A stretch of 64,000 bases of DNA from Hyphomonas adhaerens MHS-3 (GCF_000685235.1 NZ_ARYH01000001.1:744001-808000); one strand, 5' to 3'. Counted from the stretch's first letter, positions 1-8,425 are shown. The notes: generated by a model from the sequence alone, not told the origin. Made by a program: numbers and translations.

Positions 1-258
1 GCGGGCAAACGCATTCTTCTTGAGTGCCTCTGCCAGAACGGCGAGGTCTGCCTTGATCCAGACCCCGCGTCCGGGAAGCTTTTCCGCCACATCCGGCGTC
101 ACGACGCCGTCGGGCGAAAGTGCGAAGCGCACAAGCGCCTCCTTGCCGAGACGCTCACGCGTCACGGCACACTGCCGGACGGAAGCATCGCTTCCGTCCG
201 CAGGGATTCCTTCAGTGCCGGTTACTGCGACATCACTCTTTGGGTGCGGCTTCGTCAT
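1..258 (-). CDS. ylxR: YlxR/DUF448 family RNA-binding protein, partial (cut by left edge)
   Basis: Reverse-strand reading from the ATG at 258 gives a protein beginning MTKPHPKSD that is open to the left edge. It contains the YlxR signature: RQCAVTRERLGKEALVRF near residue 28, followed by GVVTPDVAEKLPGRGVWI. The family consists of small nucleic-acid-binding proteins encoded between nusA and infB, and that is the position here. The start overlaps the 3' end of nusA by 26 bases in another frame, suggesting translational coupling. infB would be expected just beyond the edge. Only the first 86 or so codons are visible, so full length and any C-terminal extension are unknown. Confidence 0.85.
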   Translation of the reverse strand, partial: MTKPHPKSDVAVTGTEGIPADGSDASVRQCAVTRERLGKEALVRFALSPDGVVTPDVAEKLPGRGVWIKADLAVLAEALKKNAFAR

Positions 259-2014
259 CGCCGCCCTCCGCTGCCAGAGCTTCAAGGTCAATGTCGCCGA
301 GATCACCCAGCTCACCGAGGTCGCCAAGGTCGATTTCCTCGGCCTCACTGCTATCGAGCGTGTTCAGCGCCAGCAGCGCCCGCTCTTCCTCGGTCAGCTC
401 CTGAGGCGCTTCGGCTTCTTTCTGGGCGGCGATCATCTGATCGATGGCATCCGCCTCGATCCATCCAGCCGCAACGCGGGCCTTCATGATGAACATCTGC
501 GCGTCGTCCTTGCGCATTTCGCCCTTTTTGAGAACGCCCTCGACCCAAACCGGTTTGCCGTCCGGGCCCGGCTCGCGCCAGCCGGTGATGTCGTCCGGCA
601 CCAGGCCAGCGACGTCATCCAGCGTCTTCACGCCTTCCTCACCCAGGCGAACCGCGAAGGACGGGTTCATGCCCTCAAGTTCCATTACCGCATCTTCAAC
701 GCCCAGCTCCTTGCGCTTGGCATCGTTTTCAGCGGCCAGGCGCTCAAGATATTCGCGGGCACGTTCCTGCAGCTCGGCCGCGACGTCTTCGTCGAAGCCC
801 TCGATCGAGATGAAGTCTTCCGGCGCGACGTAAGCGATCTCTTCGACCGTTTCGAAGCCTTCGGAAGCCAGCAGCTGAGCCAGCGTCTCGTCGGCGTCGA
901 GCGCCTTCATGAACAGCTCGGTCCGCTCCTGGAATTCGCGCTGGTAACGCTCGGAGTCGGAGGTTTCCGTGATCAGGTCGATCTGCCAGCCGGTCAGCTG
1001 AGATGCGAGACGCACGTTCTGGCCGCGGCGGCCAATGGCCAGCGGGAACTGGTCGTCGGCAACCACGACTTCCACACGCCGTTCTTCTTCGTCGAGCACC
1101 ACTTTCGACACTTCGGCCGGCTGCAGCGCGTTCACGATGAAGGTCGCGTCGTCATAGCTCCACGGGATGATGTCGATCTTCTCGCCCGACAGCTCGCCGA
1201 CAACGGCCTGCACGCGCGCACCGCGCATACCGACACAGGCGCCGACGGGATCGATGGAAGAGTCGTTGGAAATCACGCCGATCTTGGCACGCGATCCCGG
1301 ATCGCGGGCACAGGCCTTGATCTCGATCACACCTTCGTAAACTTCCGGCACTTCCTGGGCGAACAGCTTGACCATGAAGTCAGGCGCGGCGCGCGACAGG
1401 AAGATCTGCGGACCCTTGGTCTCGCGGGAGACCTTGTAGAGATATGCACGCACACGATCATTCGGCTGGAAGTTCTCGCGCGGGATACCGTCATTGCGGC
1501 GGATAATGCCTTCGGCGCGGCCGAGGTCCACGATCACATGGCCATACTCGACGCGCTTGACGACGCCGGAGATCACTTCGCCGACGCGGTCCTTGTACTC
1601 ATTGTACTGACGCTCGCGCTCGGCATCGCGCACCTTCTGCATGATGACCTGCTTGGCGGTCTGAGCAGCAACGCGGCCAAAATCGAAGGGCGGCAGCTCT
1701 TCGGTCAGCTCACCGCCAATTTCGAGCGACGGGTCGATTTTCTTGGCTTCCGCAAGACGCAGCTGTTTGGCGTCGTCTTCGAATTCCTCTTCCGGGACAA
1801 CCGTGAGAACACGCAGCAACGTCTGCTCGCCGGTGACCGGGTCGATGGTGGCGCGGATATCATGCTCCTGGCCGTATTTCGCCTTGGCAGCCTTCTCGAT
1901 AGCTTCCTGCATGGCCTCGATGACGATCGACTGGTCGATCGACTTCTCCTCGGCCACGGCCTTGGCGATCTGCAGAATTTCGAGCCTGTTGGCTGAAACG
2001 CCGATAGCGCTCAT
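233..2014 (-). CDS. nusA: Transcription termination/antitermination factor NusA
   Basis: 593-residue NusA, which binds RNA polymerase and controls pausing, termination and antitermination. Visible order: N-terminal polymerase-binding domain (about 1-130), S1 domain (about 143-207), KH1 (about 230-300, GMRG at 262-265), KH2 (about 300-350, GRRG at 328-331), then two helix-hairpin-helix-like repeats and a very acidic tail ending in AAPKE. The acidic, Gly/Asp/Leu-rich end is longer than in short NusA proteins but usual in alphaproteobacteria. Its ATG overlaps the rimP stop by 4 bases (ATGA), so the two are coupled. It is part of the leftward rimP-nusA-ylxR operon and is probably controlled by the promoter and leader hairpin upstream of rimP. 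Confidence 0.97.
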   Translation of the reverse strand: MSAIGVSANRLEILQIAKAVAEEKSIDQSIVIEAMQEAIEKAAKAKYGQEHDIRATIDPVTGEQTLLRVLTVVPEEEFEDDAKQLRLAEAKKIDPSLEIGGELTEELPPFDFGRVAAQTAKQVIMQKVRDAERERQYNEYKDRVGEVISGVVKRVEYGHVIVDLGRAEGIIRRNDGIPRENFQPNDRVRAYLYKVSRETKGPQIFLSRAAPDFMVKLFAQEVPEVYEGVIEIKACARDPGSRAKIGVISNDSSIDPVGACVGMRGARVQAVVGELSGEKIDIIPWSYDDATFIVNALQPAEVSKVVLDEEERRVEVVVADDQFPLAIGRRGQNVRLASQLTGWQIDLITETSDSERYQREFQERTELFMKALDADETLAQLLASEGFETVEEIAYVAPEDFISIEGFDEDVAAELQERAREYLERLAAENDAKRKELGVEDAVMELEGMNPSFAVRLGEEGVKTLDDVAGLVPDDITGWREPGPDGKPVWVEGVLKKGEMRKDDAQMFIMKARVAAGWIEADAIDQMIAAQKEAEAPQELTEEERALLALNTLDSSEAEEIDLGDLGELGDLGDIDLEALAAEGGDDEAAPKE

Positions 2015-2610
2015 TGGACGTCTCCCGTCTCTTCATTGGATTCTGTGTTGTCTTCCGTCTCGTCGATCTCAAGATCGCCGAGGTCGTCTTCATCCGGCTG
2101 CGGCGGCAGGTTTCCGGCTGCACGCGCCGCCTCAATCAGTTCGTCGGTCAGCATGAGGCTCGCCCGGCTCATCTCGTGAACGTGGGCCACCAGCTCGACA
2201 TCATCGTCCAGCTCGATATGCGCGCCGTCCGCGTCTTCGCCCATGATCACACCGGTAAAGCGGCGGCGGCCGTCAATCGGGCGGGCCAGTTCCACTTTGA
2301 CCAGATGGCCGACCCAGCGTCCGAAATCCCCTTCCCGCGTCAGGGGCCGGTCGATGCCGGGGGTCGAGACCTCCAGCGTGTAGGCTTCCTTGATCGGGTC
2401 ACTTGCTTCCAGCACCGGGCCAATGGCACGCGACAGGCGCGCGCAATCTTCGACATCGGTCGGCGCCCCGCCTTCTTTCTCGGCCATGATCTGAAGGTGG
2501 GGCCGGCGCCCGCCCTGGATACGCAGGCGCACGATCTCCATGCCCAGAGACTCGGCCACGGGCGTGGCGAGGCTGAGAATTCTGCGTTCCTGTTCAGTCA
2601 GCGCGATCAT
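2011..2610 (-). CDS. rimP: Ribosome maturation factor RimP
   Basis: 199-residue RimP, needed for maturation of the 30S subunit. The family pattern is present: VAESLGMEIVRLRIQGGRRPHLQI in the first domain, then DVEDCARLSRAIGPVLEASDPI, then YTLEVSTPGIDRPLTREGDF leading into the C-terminal SH3-like domain. An acidic C-terminal tail (about 170-199) extends beyond the core. It is the first gene of the leftward rimP-nusA-ylxR operon. A sigma70-like promoter at 2693-2721 and a terminator-like hairpin at 2634-2669 precede it, so expression may be attenuated in the leader. Confidence 0.96.
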   Translation of the reverse strand: MIALTEQERRILSLATPVAESLGMEIVRLRIQGGRRPHLQIMAEKEGGAPTDVEDCARLSRAIGPVLEASDPIKEAYTLEVSTPGIDRPLTREGDFGRWVGHLVKVELARPIDGRRRFTGVIMGEDADGAHIELDDDVELVAHVHEMSRASLMLTDELIEAARAAGNLPPQPDEDDLGDLEIDETEDNTESNEETGDVQ

Positions 2611-2633
2611 GCAGGCAGACGGGACCTTCCGGT

Positions 2634-2669
2634 AAAGAAAAGCGGCGGCCCCGTTTCCGGAACCGCCGC
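2634..2669 (-). terminator. Terminator-like hairpin in the rimP leader (candidate attenuator)
   Basis: On the minus strand a 7-bp perfect GC stem (GGCGGCG-type arm at 2669-2663 pairing with 2648-2642) is followed at once by TTTTCTTT (2641-2634). The same hairpin on the plus strand has no T-run, so the polarity is toward rimP. It lies after the predicted promoter and before the rimP ATG at 2610, so transcription of the operon must pass through it. That makes it an attenuator candidate. Whether it really terminates is not shown. Confidence 0.55.
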
Positions 2670-2692
2670 CGATATGTTTCGACTTGGATAGA

Positions 2693-2721
2693 TATATAGT
2701 CCTCCCGGCGGGCTCTGTCGA
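2693..2721 (-). promoter_or_regulatory. Candidate sigma70 promoter for rimP-nusA-ylxR
   Basis: On the minus strand TCGACA (2721-2716, five of six matches to TTGACA) is separated by 17 bases from TATATA (2698-2693, four of six matches to TATAAT). Predicted transcription would start near 2686, giving a leader of about 75 bases that contains the terminator-like hairpin. This is the only good candidate I see between the cspA terminator and rimP. Confidence 0.5.
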
Positions 2722-2765
2722 GAGGGACGCTCAGCAGGGCCTTTCCAGACAAAAATGGCCCCAAC

Positions 2766-2795
2766 AAAAAACGGCAGCTCCGAAGAGCTGCCGTT
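2766..2795 (-). terminator. Rho-independent terminator of cspA
   Basis: On the minus strand an 11-bp perfect stem (2795-2785 with 2780-2770) with a TTCG tetraloop is followed by a run of T (plus-strand AAAAA at 2766-2770). It lies 25 bases beyond the cspA stop codon and separates cspA from the rimP operon. The UUCG loop and long stem make this one of the clearest terminators in the window. Confidence 0.92.
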
Positions 2796-2820
2796 CCAGT
2801 TCCTGAATTTACAGGAAACC

Positions 2821-3030
2821 TTAGAGGATCTTCAGGTCCACCGCCGAGGTCTTGCCGCGGCGCTCGTCCTTGTAGAGCTCGTAGGAAACTGCCTGGTCTT
2901 CCGCCAGCGTGCGGAGGCCCGAGCGTTCAACTGCGGAGATGTGAACAAACACGTCCGTGCCGCCTTCATCAGGTTTGATGAAGCCAAAGCCCTTCTGGTC
3001 GTTGAACCATTTCACTTTGCCAGTTGCCAT
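2821..3030 (-). CDS. Cold shock protein (CspA family)
   Basis: 69-residue single cold-shock domain, a nucleic-acid chaperone that binds single-stranded RNA and DNA. RNP1 (KGFGFIKP, residues 13-20) and RNP2 (DVFVHIS, 26-32) are both intact, and the length is standard. The open frame extends upstream, but the ATG at 3030 is chosen because MATGKVKWF is the canonical start and AAAGGAC lies about 7 bases before it. A promoter at 3173-3201 implies an mRNA leader of about 135 bases with a strong hairpin, the arrangement expected of a temperature-responsive csp gene. It is monocistronic, closed by the terminator at 2766-2795. Confidence 0.96.
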   Translation of the reverse strand: MATGKVKWFNDQKGFGFIKPDEGGTDVFVHISAVERSGLRTLAEDQAVSYELYKDERRGKTSAVDLKIL

Positions 3031-3120
3031 TACTTGTCGTCCTTTGTGTCGTAGAAAGCAGCCGATCCCGGAATTCGGGGAGGTCTGCCTATCGAAACGG
3101 GTAGGAAGAAAGTCATGGCC

Positions 3121-3155
3121 GTCGGTCTGACGGGGTCTTGATATTTCAGACCGAC
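3121..3155 (-). promoter_or_regulatory. Long hairpin in the cspA 5' leader
   Basis: A perfect 10-bp inverted repeat (3121-3130 with 3146-3155) with a 15-base loop lies between the predicted cspA promoter and the start codon. Cold-shock mRNAs in other bacteria carry long structured leaders that change fold with temperature. Whether this one does is inference. Confidence 0.5.
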
Positions 3156-3172
3156 CGAATTCGATGCGACAT

Positions 3173-3201
3173 TTTGTACACGGGTTCGGGATTTCCGTCA
3201 A
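3173..3201 (-). promoter_or_regulatory. Candidate sigma70 promoter of cspA
   Basis: On the minus strand TTGACG (3201-3196) and TACAAA (3178-3173) are separated by 17 bases. The predicted start near 3166 gives a leader of about 135 bases before the ATG at 3030. The -35 element lies about 15 bases beyond the trmB stop codon. Confidence 0.55.
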
Positions 3202-3216
3202 GAATATCCGCAGGCG

Positions 3217-3930
3217 TCAGACGATTTCGAAATCGTACCAGACCGGGTCACAATCCCCGAGCCGCTTTGTTTCATAACGGGTCGTCACATGGTCGGCCGG
3301 CGGGCGGCGCCAGTCATCTGCGGCCCCGGCCAGCCAATTGTATCCGCCATGCTGCAGGAAGCGCCAGAGCGCCTCGTCGGCATAGCTCGTGACATCGGTG
3401 GCGAAACGGACCTGCGCCCCGGTCCGGCAGGCCCGGTGCAAGCTGTCCAGAAAGTCCGGCTGGATCAGGCGGCGCTTCTGCTGGCGCTTCTTGGGCCACG
3501 GGTCCGGGAACATGATGAAGACACGCGCCAGGCTGCCCGGCGACAGCCCGTCGACCAGCGGCCGGGCATCATCCATCCGCAAACGGACATTGGTCAGCCC
3601 GTCTGCATCCACCTGTGTCAGCGCCTTGGCCATGCCTTCAATGAAGGGCTCACAGCCGATGAGACCGACATCCGGATTGCGCCGGGCCTGTTCGGCCAGA
3701 TGCTCTCCGCCGCCGAAGCCGATCTCCAGCCAGGTTTCCCTGAGGCCGGGGAACAGTGTCTGCGGATCGGCCAGGCCTTCCGGAACCTGCAGCCGCGGCA
3801 GCAGATCGTCGACCAGCGCCTGCTGGCGCGCGGACAACGCCCGCCCGCCGATGCGGCCGAATGTACGGATGGGGCGGCCGGCCTGATCGCTGCCTGGTGT
3901 GCCGCCCTTTTGATCTGACGTCTCGTTCAT
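3217..3930 (-). CDS. trmB: tRNA (guanine-N7)-methyltransferase TrmB
   Basis: 237-residue SAM-dependent enzyme that makes m7G46 in tRNA. Visible: FGRIGGRALSARQQAL near the N terminus, the SAM-binding loop WLEIGFGGGEH (67-77), IGCEPF, the catalytic-region motif MFPDPWPKKRQQKRRL, and the closing VTTRYETKRL. The frame is open to a TTG at 3966 that overlaps the stop of the upstream regulator; the ATG at 3930 is preferred because conserved sequence begins after it. It follows the PhrR-like gene closely. In many alphaproteobacteria metK lies between these two genes, and it is not present here. Confidence 0.95.
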   Translation of the reverse strand: MNETSDQKGGTPGSDQAGRPIRTFGRIGGRALSARQQALVDDLLPRLQVPEGLADPQTLFPGLRETWLEIGFGGGEHLAEQARRNPDVGLIGCEPFIEGMAKALTQVDADGLTNVRLRMDDARPLVDGLSPGSLARVFIMFPDPWPKKRQQKRRLIQPDFLDSLHRACRTGAQVRFATDVTSYADEALWRFLQHGGYNWLAGAADDWRRPPADHVTTRYETKRLGDCDPVWYDFEIV

Positions 3931-3962
3931 GGCGCGCCTGATGCCCGAGCGCCGCGGCGCAA

Positions 3963-4397
3963 TCAATCCTCGCTCTGCTTCGACTCGAACGCAGAGGCCG
4001 CGGCCCGCACCGTGTTCAGCAGGGACTTGCGCAGGGAATCGTCCTCGATCTTCTGGAACGCCGCGATCAGGTCCAGCGTCTCGGCATCGAGGACAGGGGC
4101 CCGCGGCCCCTCATTGGCGCCGCCGCCCTCGGCGAAGCGGTACGGACGGCTGTCTTCCAGCTGGCTTTCGGCGCCGTCATAGAAATAATTGACCTGCACG
4201 CCCATCACCGAGGCGATCTCGAACAGGCGTCCGGCGGAAACGCGGTTCACGCCTTTCTCGTATTTCTGAACCTGCTGGAAGGTCAGGCTCAGCAATTCGG
4301 CGAGTTGTTCCTGAGACAGTTTGAGCTCCCGGCGGCGCCAGCGGATACGCTGGCCGACCACGCGGTCTATTCCACTCGGAAGCTTGCTATCAGACAT
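3963..4397 (-). CDS. XRE-family helix-turn-helix regulator, PhrR-like
   Basis: 144-residue protein with an N-terminal XRE helix-turn-helix (about 12-66: QRIRWRRRELKLSQEQLAELL, then TFQQVQKYEKGVNRVSAGRLFEIA). The C-terminal half is variable and ends in an amphipathic helix. In Sinorhizobium an acid-inducible repressor gene, phrR, lies next to actA (lnt), and this gene is likewise next to lnt, so a PhrR-like identity is likely. It sits in the leftward lnt block, 42 bases after lnt. Its DNA target and signal cannot be read from the sequence. Confidence 0.85.
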   Translation of the reverse strand: MSDSKLPSGIDRVVGQRIRWRRRELKLSQEQLAELLSLTFQQVQKYEKGVNRVSAGRLFEIASVMGVQVNYFYDGAESQLEDSRPYRFAEGGGANEGPRAPVLDAETLDLIAAFQKIEDDSLRKSLLNTVRAAASAFESKQSED

Positions 4398-4439
4398 GTG
4401 TCCCCTACCCGCAGCGCAATTCTGGTCCGGCGCGCACTC

Positions 4440-6083
4440 CTAGCGGCGCCAAGTTGCAAATGCCAGTCCCACAAAGCCTGCAAGGGTGAGCCAGAACAGC
4501 ACGACCCCCGCGCGGCTCTGGAACAGGGTCACCTTTGCCGGGGCCGGCAGCTTGCCGCGCCCGAAGGTCGTGCTCCACCCCGACGGCGCATCCTGCACGG
4601 GAGAGGCCCGCAGGACTTCGCGGCCATATCCGTCGATAATCGCGGAGGCCCCGCGGCTGGCGACCCGGGCCATGGGCAGGCCGCTCTCAATCGCACGATA
4701 CCGGTTCTGGGCATAGTGCTGGGCCGGGCCCATGCCGCCGCCGAACCAGGCGTCATTCGAGACCAGCACGATCCAGTCCGCCCGGGCGGCAAGGTTCGCT
4801 GCGCGCGTAATCTCCGGGTACAGGCCCTCATAACAGATCAGGGCCACGAAGGGCGGCACATTGTCGGCAAAGATCACGGCCGGGCCGGTGCCGGGCTGGA
4901 AGCCGTTGCGCGCCAGTTGCTGCATCGCGCCTGGCAGGTAATCCGATATGGACTGCCCGAACGGGATGATTTGCGCCGCCGCCAGTTCCCCGAACGGGAC
5001 GAGGCGGAATTTGTCATACAGCGCCACGGCGCCAGACCGGCTGACATTCTCGTCCAGCACGACCATGGAATTGAAATACACCCGCTCGTTCTGGCCTTCC
5101 AGCTGATAGCGGGTCGTCCCGGCGATCAGGGTGCGCGGGCCGAGATAGGCGCCGATCGCATCCAGCGCATTGATATCGTTCAGCAGGCTGGTCGGAACCG
5201 CGCCTTCCGGCCAGACGATGATGTCGCCCGGCTCGCTCTCGCCATTGGTCAACATGCGCAGGTATTCGACCATCACGGCATCCGGGCCGACTTCCCATTT
5301 CTCGTCCTGCGGTACGCCGGAATCCATCAGCACGACATATTGCTCGGTCAGCGGAGACGGCGCGGCGATGCGCTGCGCGCCCCAGGCCCAGCCGAAAGCG
5401 AGCAGAATGACCGCACCGAATGAGGGGGCGATCCGCAGCACCAGGCCGCGCGCATCGCGCGTGTCGACCATCGCCGCAGGCGCCGCCATTACGAAAACCG
5501 TCAGCAGGGTCAGCCAGTAGACCCCGCCCAGCGAGGCCGCCTGCGACAGCGCCCCGCCCGGCACCCAGGTCGTGCCCGGCAGGTTCCAGGGGAAGCCGCC
5601 GAACAGGTGGCCACGTACAAATTCTGCCAGCGCAAAGAAGAATGCAAAGACGAAGACCCGCGACGGCGAGGCAGACCAGAAGGCCCCTGCCATGGCCCCG
5701 AACGCCCCCCAGATCAGCGCCATGCCTGCCGGCAGCAGGATCAGCGGCATCCAGAGAAAGACGGCGAAACGTTCCGGCTCGACCAGGAAGGGTTCAGCCG
5801 TCCAGTGCATGGAAATCAGCGTAAACCCGACGCCAAACGCCCAGGTCCGCATGAACACCGCCCTGCCCCATCGGCGATGACCGCGGGCGCCGTCGATCAT
5901 CCAGATCAGGCCGGTGAAGGAGAGGGCCAGCACAGCGCTGAAATGGAACGGGGCGAACGCAACGGCCGAAAACGCGCCCAGCAGGACAGCGGCCCCGGCA
6001 GCGGCCCACCCGGTCAGCCGGGCAAACGCTTCGTGAAGGGGTCCAAGCGCAGTGAACCCGTGGCTGCGGACAGCGGTATTCAT
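4440..6083 (-). CDS. lnt: Apolipoprotein N-acyltransferase Lnt
   Basis: 547-residue inner-membrane enzyme that adds the third acyl chain to lipoproteins. The N-terminal half (about 25-240) has several hydrophobic segments and the periplasmic nitrilase-like domain follows. The Glu-Lys-Cys triad is visible as E293 (WPEGAVPTS), K358 (YDKFRLVPFGE) and C417 (LICYEGLYPE). A last membrane segment lies near the C terminus (about 520-540). It starts 6 bases after corC ends, the common corC-lnt pairing. At least four predicted lipoproteins elsewhere in this window would be substrates. Confidence 0.96.
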   Translation of the reverse strand: MNTAVRSHGFTALGPLHEAFARLTGWAAAGAAVLLGAFSAVAFAPFHFSAVLALSFTGLIWMIDGARGHRRWGRAVFMRTWAFGVGFTLISMHWTAEPFLVEPERFAVFLWMPLILLPAGMALIWGAFGAMAGAFWSASPSRVFVFAFFFALAEFVRGHLFGGFPWNLPGTTWVPGGALSQAASLGGVYWLTLLTVFVMAAPAAMVDTRDARGLVLRIAPSFGAVILLAFGWAWGAQRIAAPSPLTEQYVVLMDSGVPQDEKWEVGPDAVMVEYLRMLTNGESEPGDIIVWPEGAVPTSLLNDINALDAIGAYLGPRTLIAGTTRYQLEGQNERVYFNSMVVLDENVSRSGAVALYDKFRLVPFGELAAAQIIPFGQSISDYLPGAMQQLARNGFQPGTGPAVIFADNVPPFVALICYEGLYPEITRAANLAARADWIVLVSNDAWFGGGMGPAQHYAQNRYRAIESGLPMARVASRGASAIIDGYGREVLRASPVQDAPSGWSTTFGRGKLPAPAKVTLFQSRAGVVLFWLTLAGFVGLAFATWRR

Positions 6084-6089
6084 TTTTGC

Positions 6090-6965
6090 CTACTCCTGCG
6101 GCTTGGGCGCGGGCACAGGTTCAGGCGTCCGGAGACGCAGGCGCCGGATGCGGCGGGCATCGGCATCGAGGACTTCGATCTCGACCCCGGACGGGTGGCG
6201 CAGGATTTCCCCGCGCACAGGCACACGCCCGGCGAGCGCGTAGGCGATCCCGCCCAGCGTGTCGAATTCCGAATCCTCATCAGTGAGTTCGAGGTCAATC
6301 CCCGTCTCCTCGGCGAAATCCTGTATTTCGGTGCGCGCATCGACTTCCCACACCCGTGCGCTGCGCCGGACGAACATGGGCTCTTCATCGTCGTGTTCGT
6401 CTTCGATGTCACCGACGATTTCCTCTACCAGGTCTTCCAGACTCACCAGTCCGTCCGTTCCACCATACTCATCCACAACCAATGCCAGATGAATGCGGGT
6501 GGACTGCATCTTCACCAGCAAATCGGACAGTTTCATGGAGGGCGGAACATAAAGCACTTCCCGGTGCAGCCGCTCAAGCGGCCGCTTGGTCGGTTCGCCG
6601 CCCTTGGCCAGTTCGCTGACCACATCCTTGATGTGCACAAAGCCGATCGGATCATCCAGCGTTTCGCGGAAAACCGGCAGGCGGGAATGGGTGCATTCGG
6701 CAAACACTTTCAGGAGATCGGGAAATTCGGTGTTCACCTCGACGGCCTTCACCTCGGCCCGGGCAACCATCACGTCTTCGACGCGCAATTCCTGGAATTC
6801 CTGAATGCGCAGGCGCATGGCCTGAGGGGTCACAGGGGCGGACGCCTCCGAATTGCCGTTTGGTTCAGCCGGCGCTGCAGGCGCACTTTCCTGCCGGCGG
6901 CCTATTCCGAAAAAGGTACGCCGCCGCTTTTGCGGCGTGGTATCAGAAGGGTCTGGATCGCTCAT
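6090..6965 (-). CDS. corC: CorC/HlyC family CBS-domain protein
   Basis: 291-residue soluble protein with two CBS domains (about 55-185, starting with VEDVMVARAEVKAVEV, and containing PVFRETLDDPIGFVHIKDV and VVDEYGGTDGLVSLEDLVEEIVGDI) followed by the CorC_HlyC C-terminal domain (about 200-280). It lacks the membrane domain found in larger CNNM/hemolysin relatives. CorC is linked to divalent-cation handling, though the biochemical role is unsettled. It lies between ybeY (12-base gap) and lnt (6-base gap) in a tight operon. Confidence 0.93.
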   Translation of the reverse strand: MSDPDPSDTTPQKRRRTFFGIGRRQESAPAAPAEPNGNSEASAPVTPQAMRLRIQEFQELRVEDVMVARAEVKAVEVNTEFPDLLKVFAECTHSRLPVFRETLDDPIGFVHIKDVVSELAKGGEPTKRPLERLHREVLYVPPSMKLSDLLVKMQSTRIHLALVVDEYGGTDGLVSLEDLVEEIVGDIEDEHDDEEPMFVRRSARVWEVDARTEIQDFAEETGIDLELTDEDSEFDTLGGIAYALAGRVPVRGEILRHPSGVEIEVLDADARRIRRLRLRTPEPVPAPKPQE

Positions 6966-6977
6966 CGTCTCAGTAAA

Positions 6978-7427
6978 TCAGTCTGTTCCATATGGGTTTG
7001 GAATGCCGAGCGATGCAAGCGCCTTTATCTCCAATCCTTCCATAAGGGCGGCTTCCGCCTCCCCTTCATGATCATGCCCCAGCAGGTGCAGGTATCCATG
7101 CACCAGCAGATGGGTCAGGTGATCGGCGAGGCCGATGCCCTGCGCGTCTGCATCACGCGCCGAGACCCCCAGCGCCACGGCGATATCGCCCAGCAGCGGC
7201 CGGTCCATCTCATGGGCCGGGAAAGACAACACGTCCGTCGGCTTGTCCTTGCCCCGGAAATCCCGGTTCAGCTGGTGCAGGACCGTATCATCGGCCAGCA
7301 GAAGCGACACGGTGCCGTCCGCCGGCTCCACAGCCGCTGCCGCCGCAAAGGCGCGGTCGCACAGGGCGGCGAGGTCCGGCAGGGCGTCCCAGCCGGTCTC
7401 TGCAATAATCAGGTCTGTCGTGATCAT
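6978..7427 (-). CDS. ybeY: Endoribonuclease YbeY
   Basis: 149-residue metal-dependent RNase for 16S rRNA 3' end maturation and ribosome quality control. The zinc-binding motif is intact: [11 protein letters not shown] with H110, H114 and H120. Upstream are the family blocks [18 protein letters not shown] (53-70) and LGDIAVAL. It follows phoH by 8 bases, the usual phoH-ybeY pairing, and precedes corC. Confidence 0.96.
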   Translation of the reverse strand: MITTDLIIAETGWDALPDLAALCDRAFAAAAAVEPADGTVSLLLADDTVLHQLNRDFRGKDKPTDVLSFPAHEMDRPLLGDIAVALGVSARDADAQGIGLADHLTHLLVHGYLHLLGHDHEGEAEAALMEGLEIKALASLGIPNPYGTD

Positions 7428-7435
7428 GGGGTGGC

Positions 7436-8425
7436 TCAGTTGCCCTCGCCCGCCGCGGCATAGGCGTCGATGATGCGGCTGACCAGGCCATGACGGACGA
7501 CGTCCGCGGCGGTCAGCGTGTGGACATTGATCCCTTCGACATCCGACAGGATCTGCAGCGCATGGCGCAGGCCGGAGGTCTGGATTCCCGGCAGGTCCAC
7601 CTGCCCCGGATCGCCGGTCACGATCATGCGGCTGTCACGGCCCAGCCGGGTCAGCACCATTTTCATCTGCGCAACGGTCGTATTCTGCGCCTCGTCCACG
7701 ATCACGAACGCATTCTTCAGCGTCCGCCCGCGCATGAAGGCGATGGGCGCCACCTCGATTTCGCCGCGCGCCATGCGCCGTTCCATCTGTTCCTGCCCCA
7801 TCAGTTCGCGCAGGCTGTCCCAGATGGGCAGCATGTAGGGGTCGACCTTCTCTTCCAGCGTGCCGGGCAGGAAGCCGAGCTTTTCGCCCGCTTCAACGGC
7901 CGGACGCGTCACGATCAGGCGCTGGCGCATGCCGGACATCAGCTCCGCCACACCTGCGGCGACGGCCAGGAATGTCTTGCCCGTGCCCGCCGGGCCGATG
8001 CCGAAGACGAGCCCGTTTTCCGGATTGCCCAACAGATTGATGTAGCGCGCCTGTCCCTTGGTCTGCGGCGTGATCGGCTTTTTCAGGCCCTTCAAGCCGC
8101 CGCCGAAACTCTGCGCCGGGGTTGAGGCCGCCTCGATGGCCGCGTCGAGATCCATGTCGGTGATGTCCACGCCAGCGCGCATGCGGCGCTCCAGTTCGGC
8201 CAGCGCCGCCTCTGCAATGGAGACACCTTCCGCCGTGCCGGCCAGCAGGATACCGCCGCCCTGGCTTTCCGCGCGCAGGCCGAAATCCTTCAGCTTGTCT
8301 TCCAGCCGGTGCAGGTAACGGTGGTGCGGCCCGCACAGGTCGCGCAGGCGTTCGGCATTGCTGACTTCGTAGAAACGGCTCACCGGCACGCCCGGGGAGA
8401 GATTGGGACGGCGCTTTCCGTTCAC
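7436..8425 (-). CDS. phoH: PhoH family ATPase
   Basis: 329-residue PhoH-like P-loop protein. Walker A is GPAGTGKT (144-151) and Walker B is VIVDEAQN (241-248). Typical blocks include [46 protein letters not shown] and [11 protein letters not shown]. The N-terminal region (about 40-95) is the KH-like part common in this subfamily. The ATG overlaps the miaB stop by 4 bases. An RNA-related role with YbeY is inferred from conserved linkage. Confidence 0.95.
   Translation of the reverse strand: MNGKRRPNLSPGVPVSRFYEVSNAERLRDLCGPHHRYLHRLEDKLKDFGLRAESQGGGILLAGTAEGVSIAEAALAELERRMRAGVDITDMDLDAAIEAASTPAQSFGGGLKGLKKPITPQTKGQARYINLLGNPENGLVFGIGPAGTGKTFLAVAAGVAELMSGMRQRLIVTRPAVEAGEKLGFLPGTLEEKVDPYMLPIWDSLRELMGQEQMERRMARGEIEVAPIAFMRGRTLKNAFVIVDEAQNTTVAQMKMVLTRLGRDSRMIVTGDPGQVDLPGIQTSGLRHALQILSDVEGINVHTLTAADVVRHGLVSRIIDAYAAAGEGN

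Noticed and set aside
20-1996. A 658-codon plus-strand open frame opposite nusA
   Set aside because: It is antisense to a full NusA with all domains and its sequence is low-complexity Arg/Ala/Leu. High GC makes such antisense frames common here.
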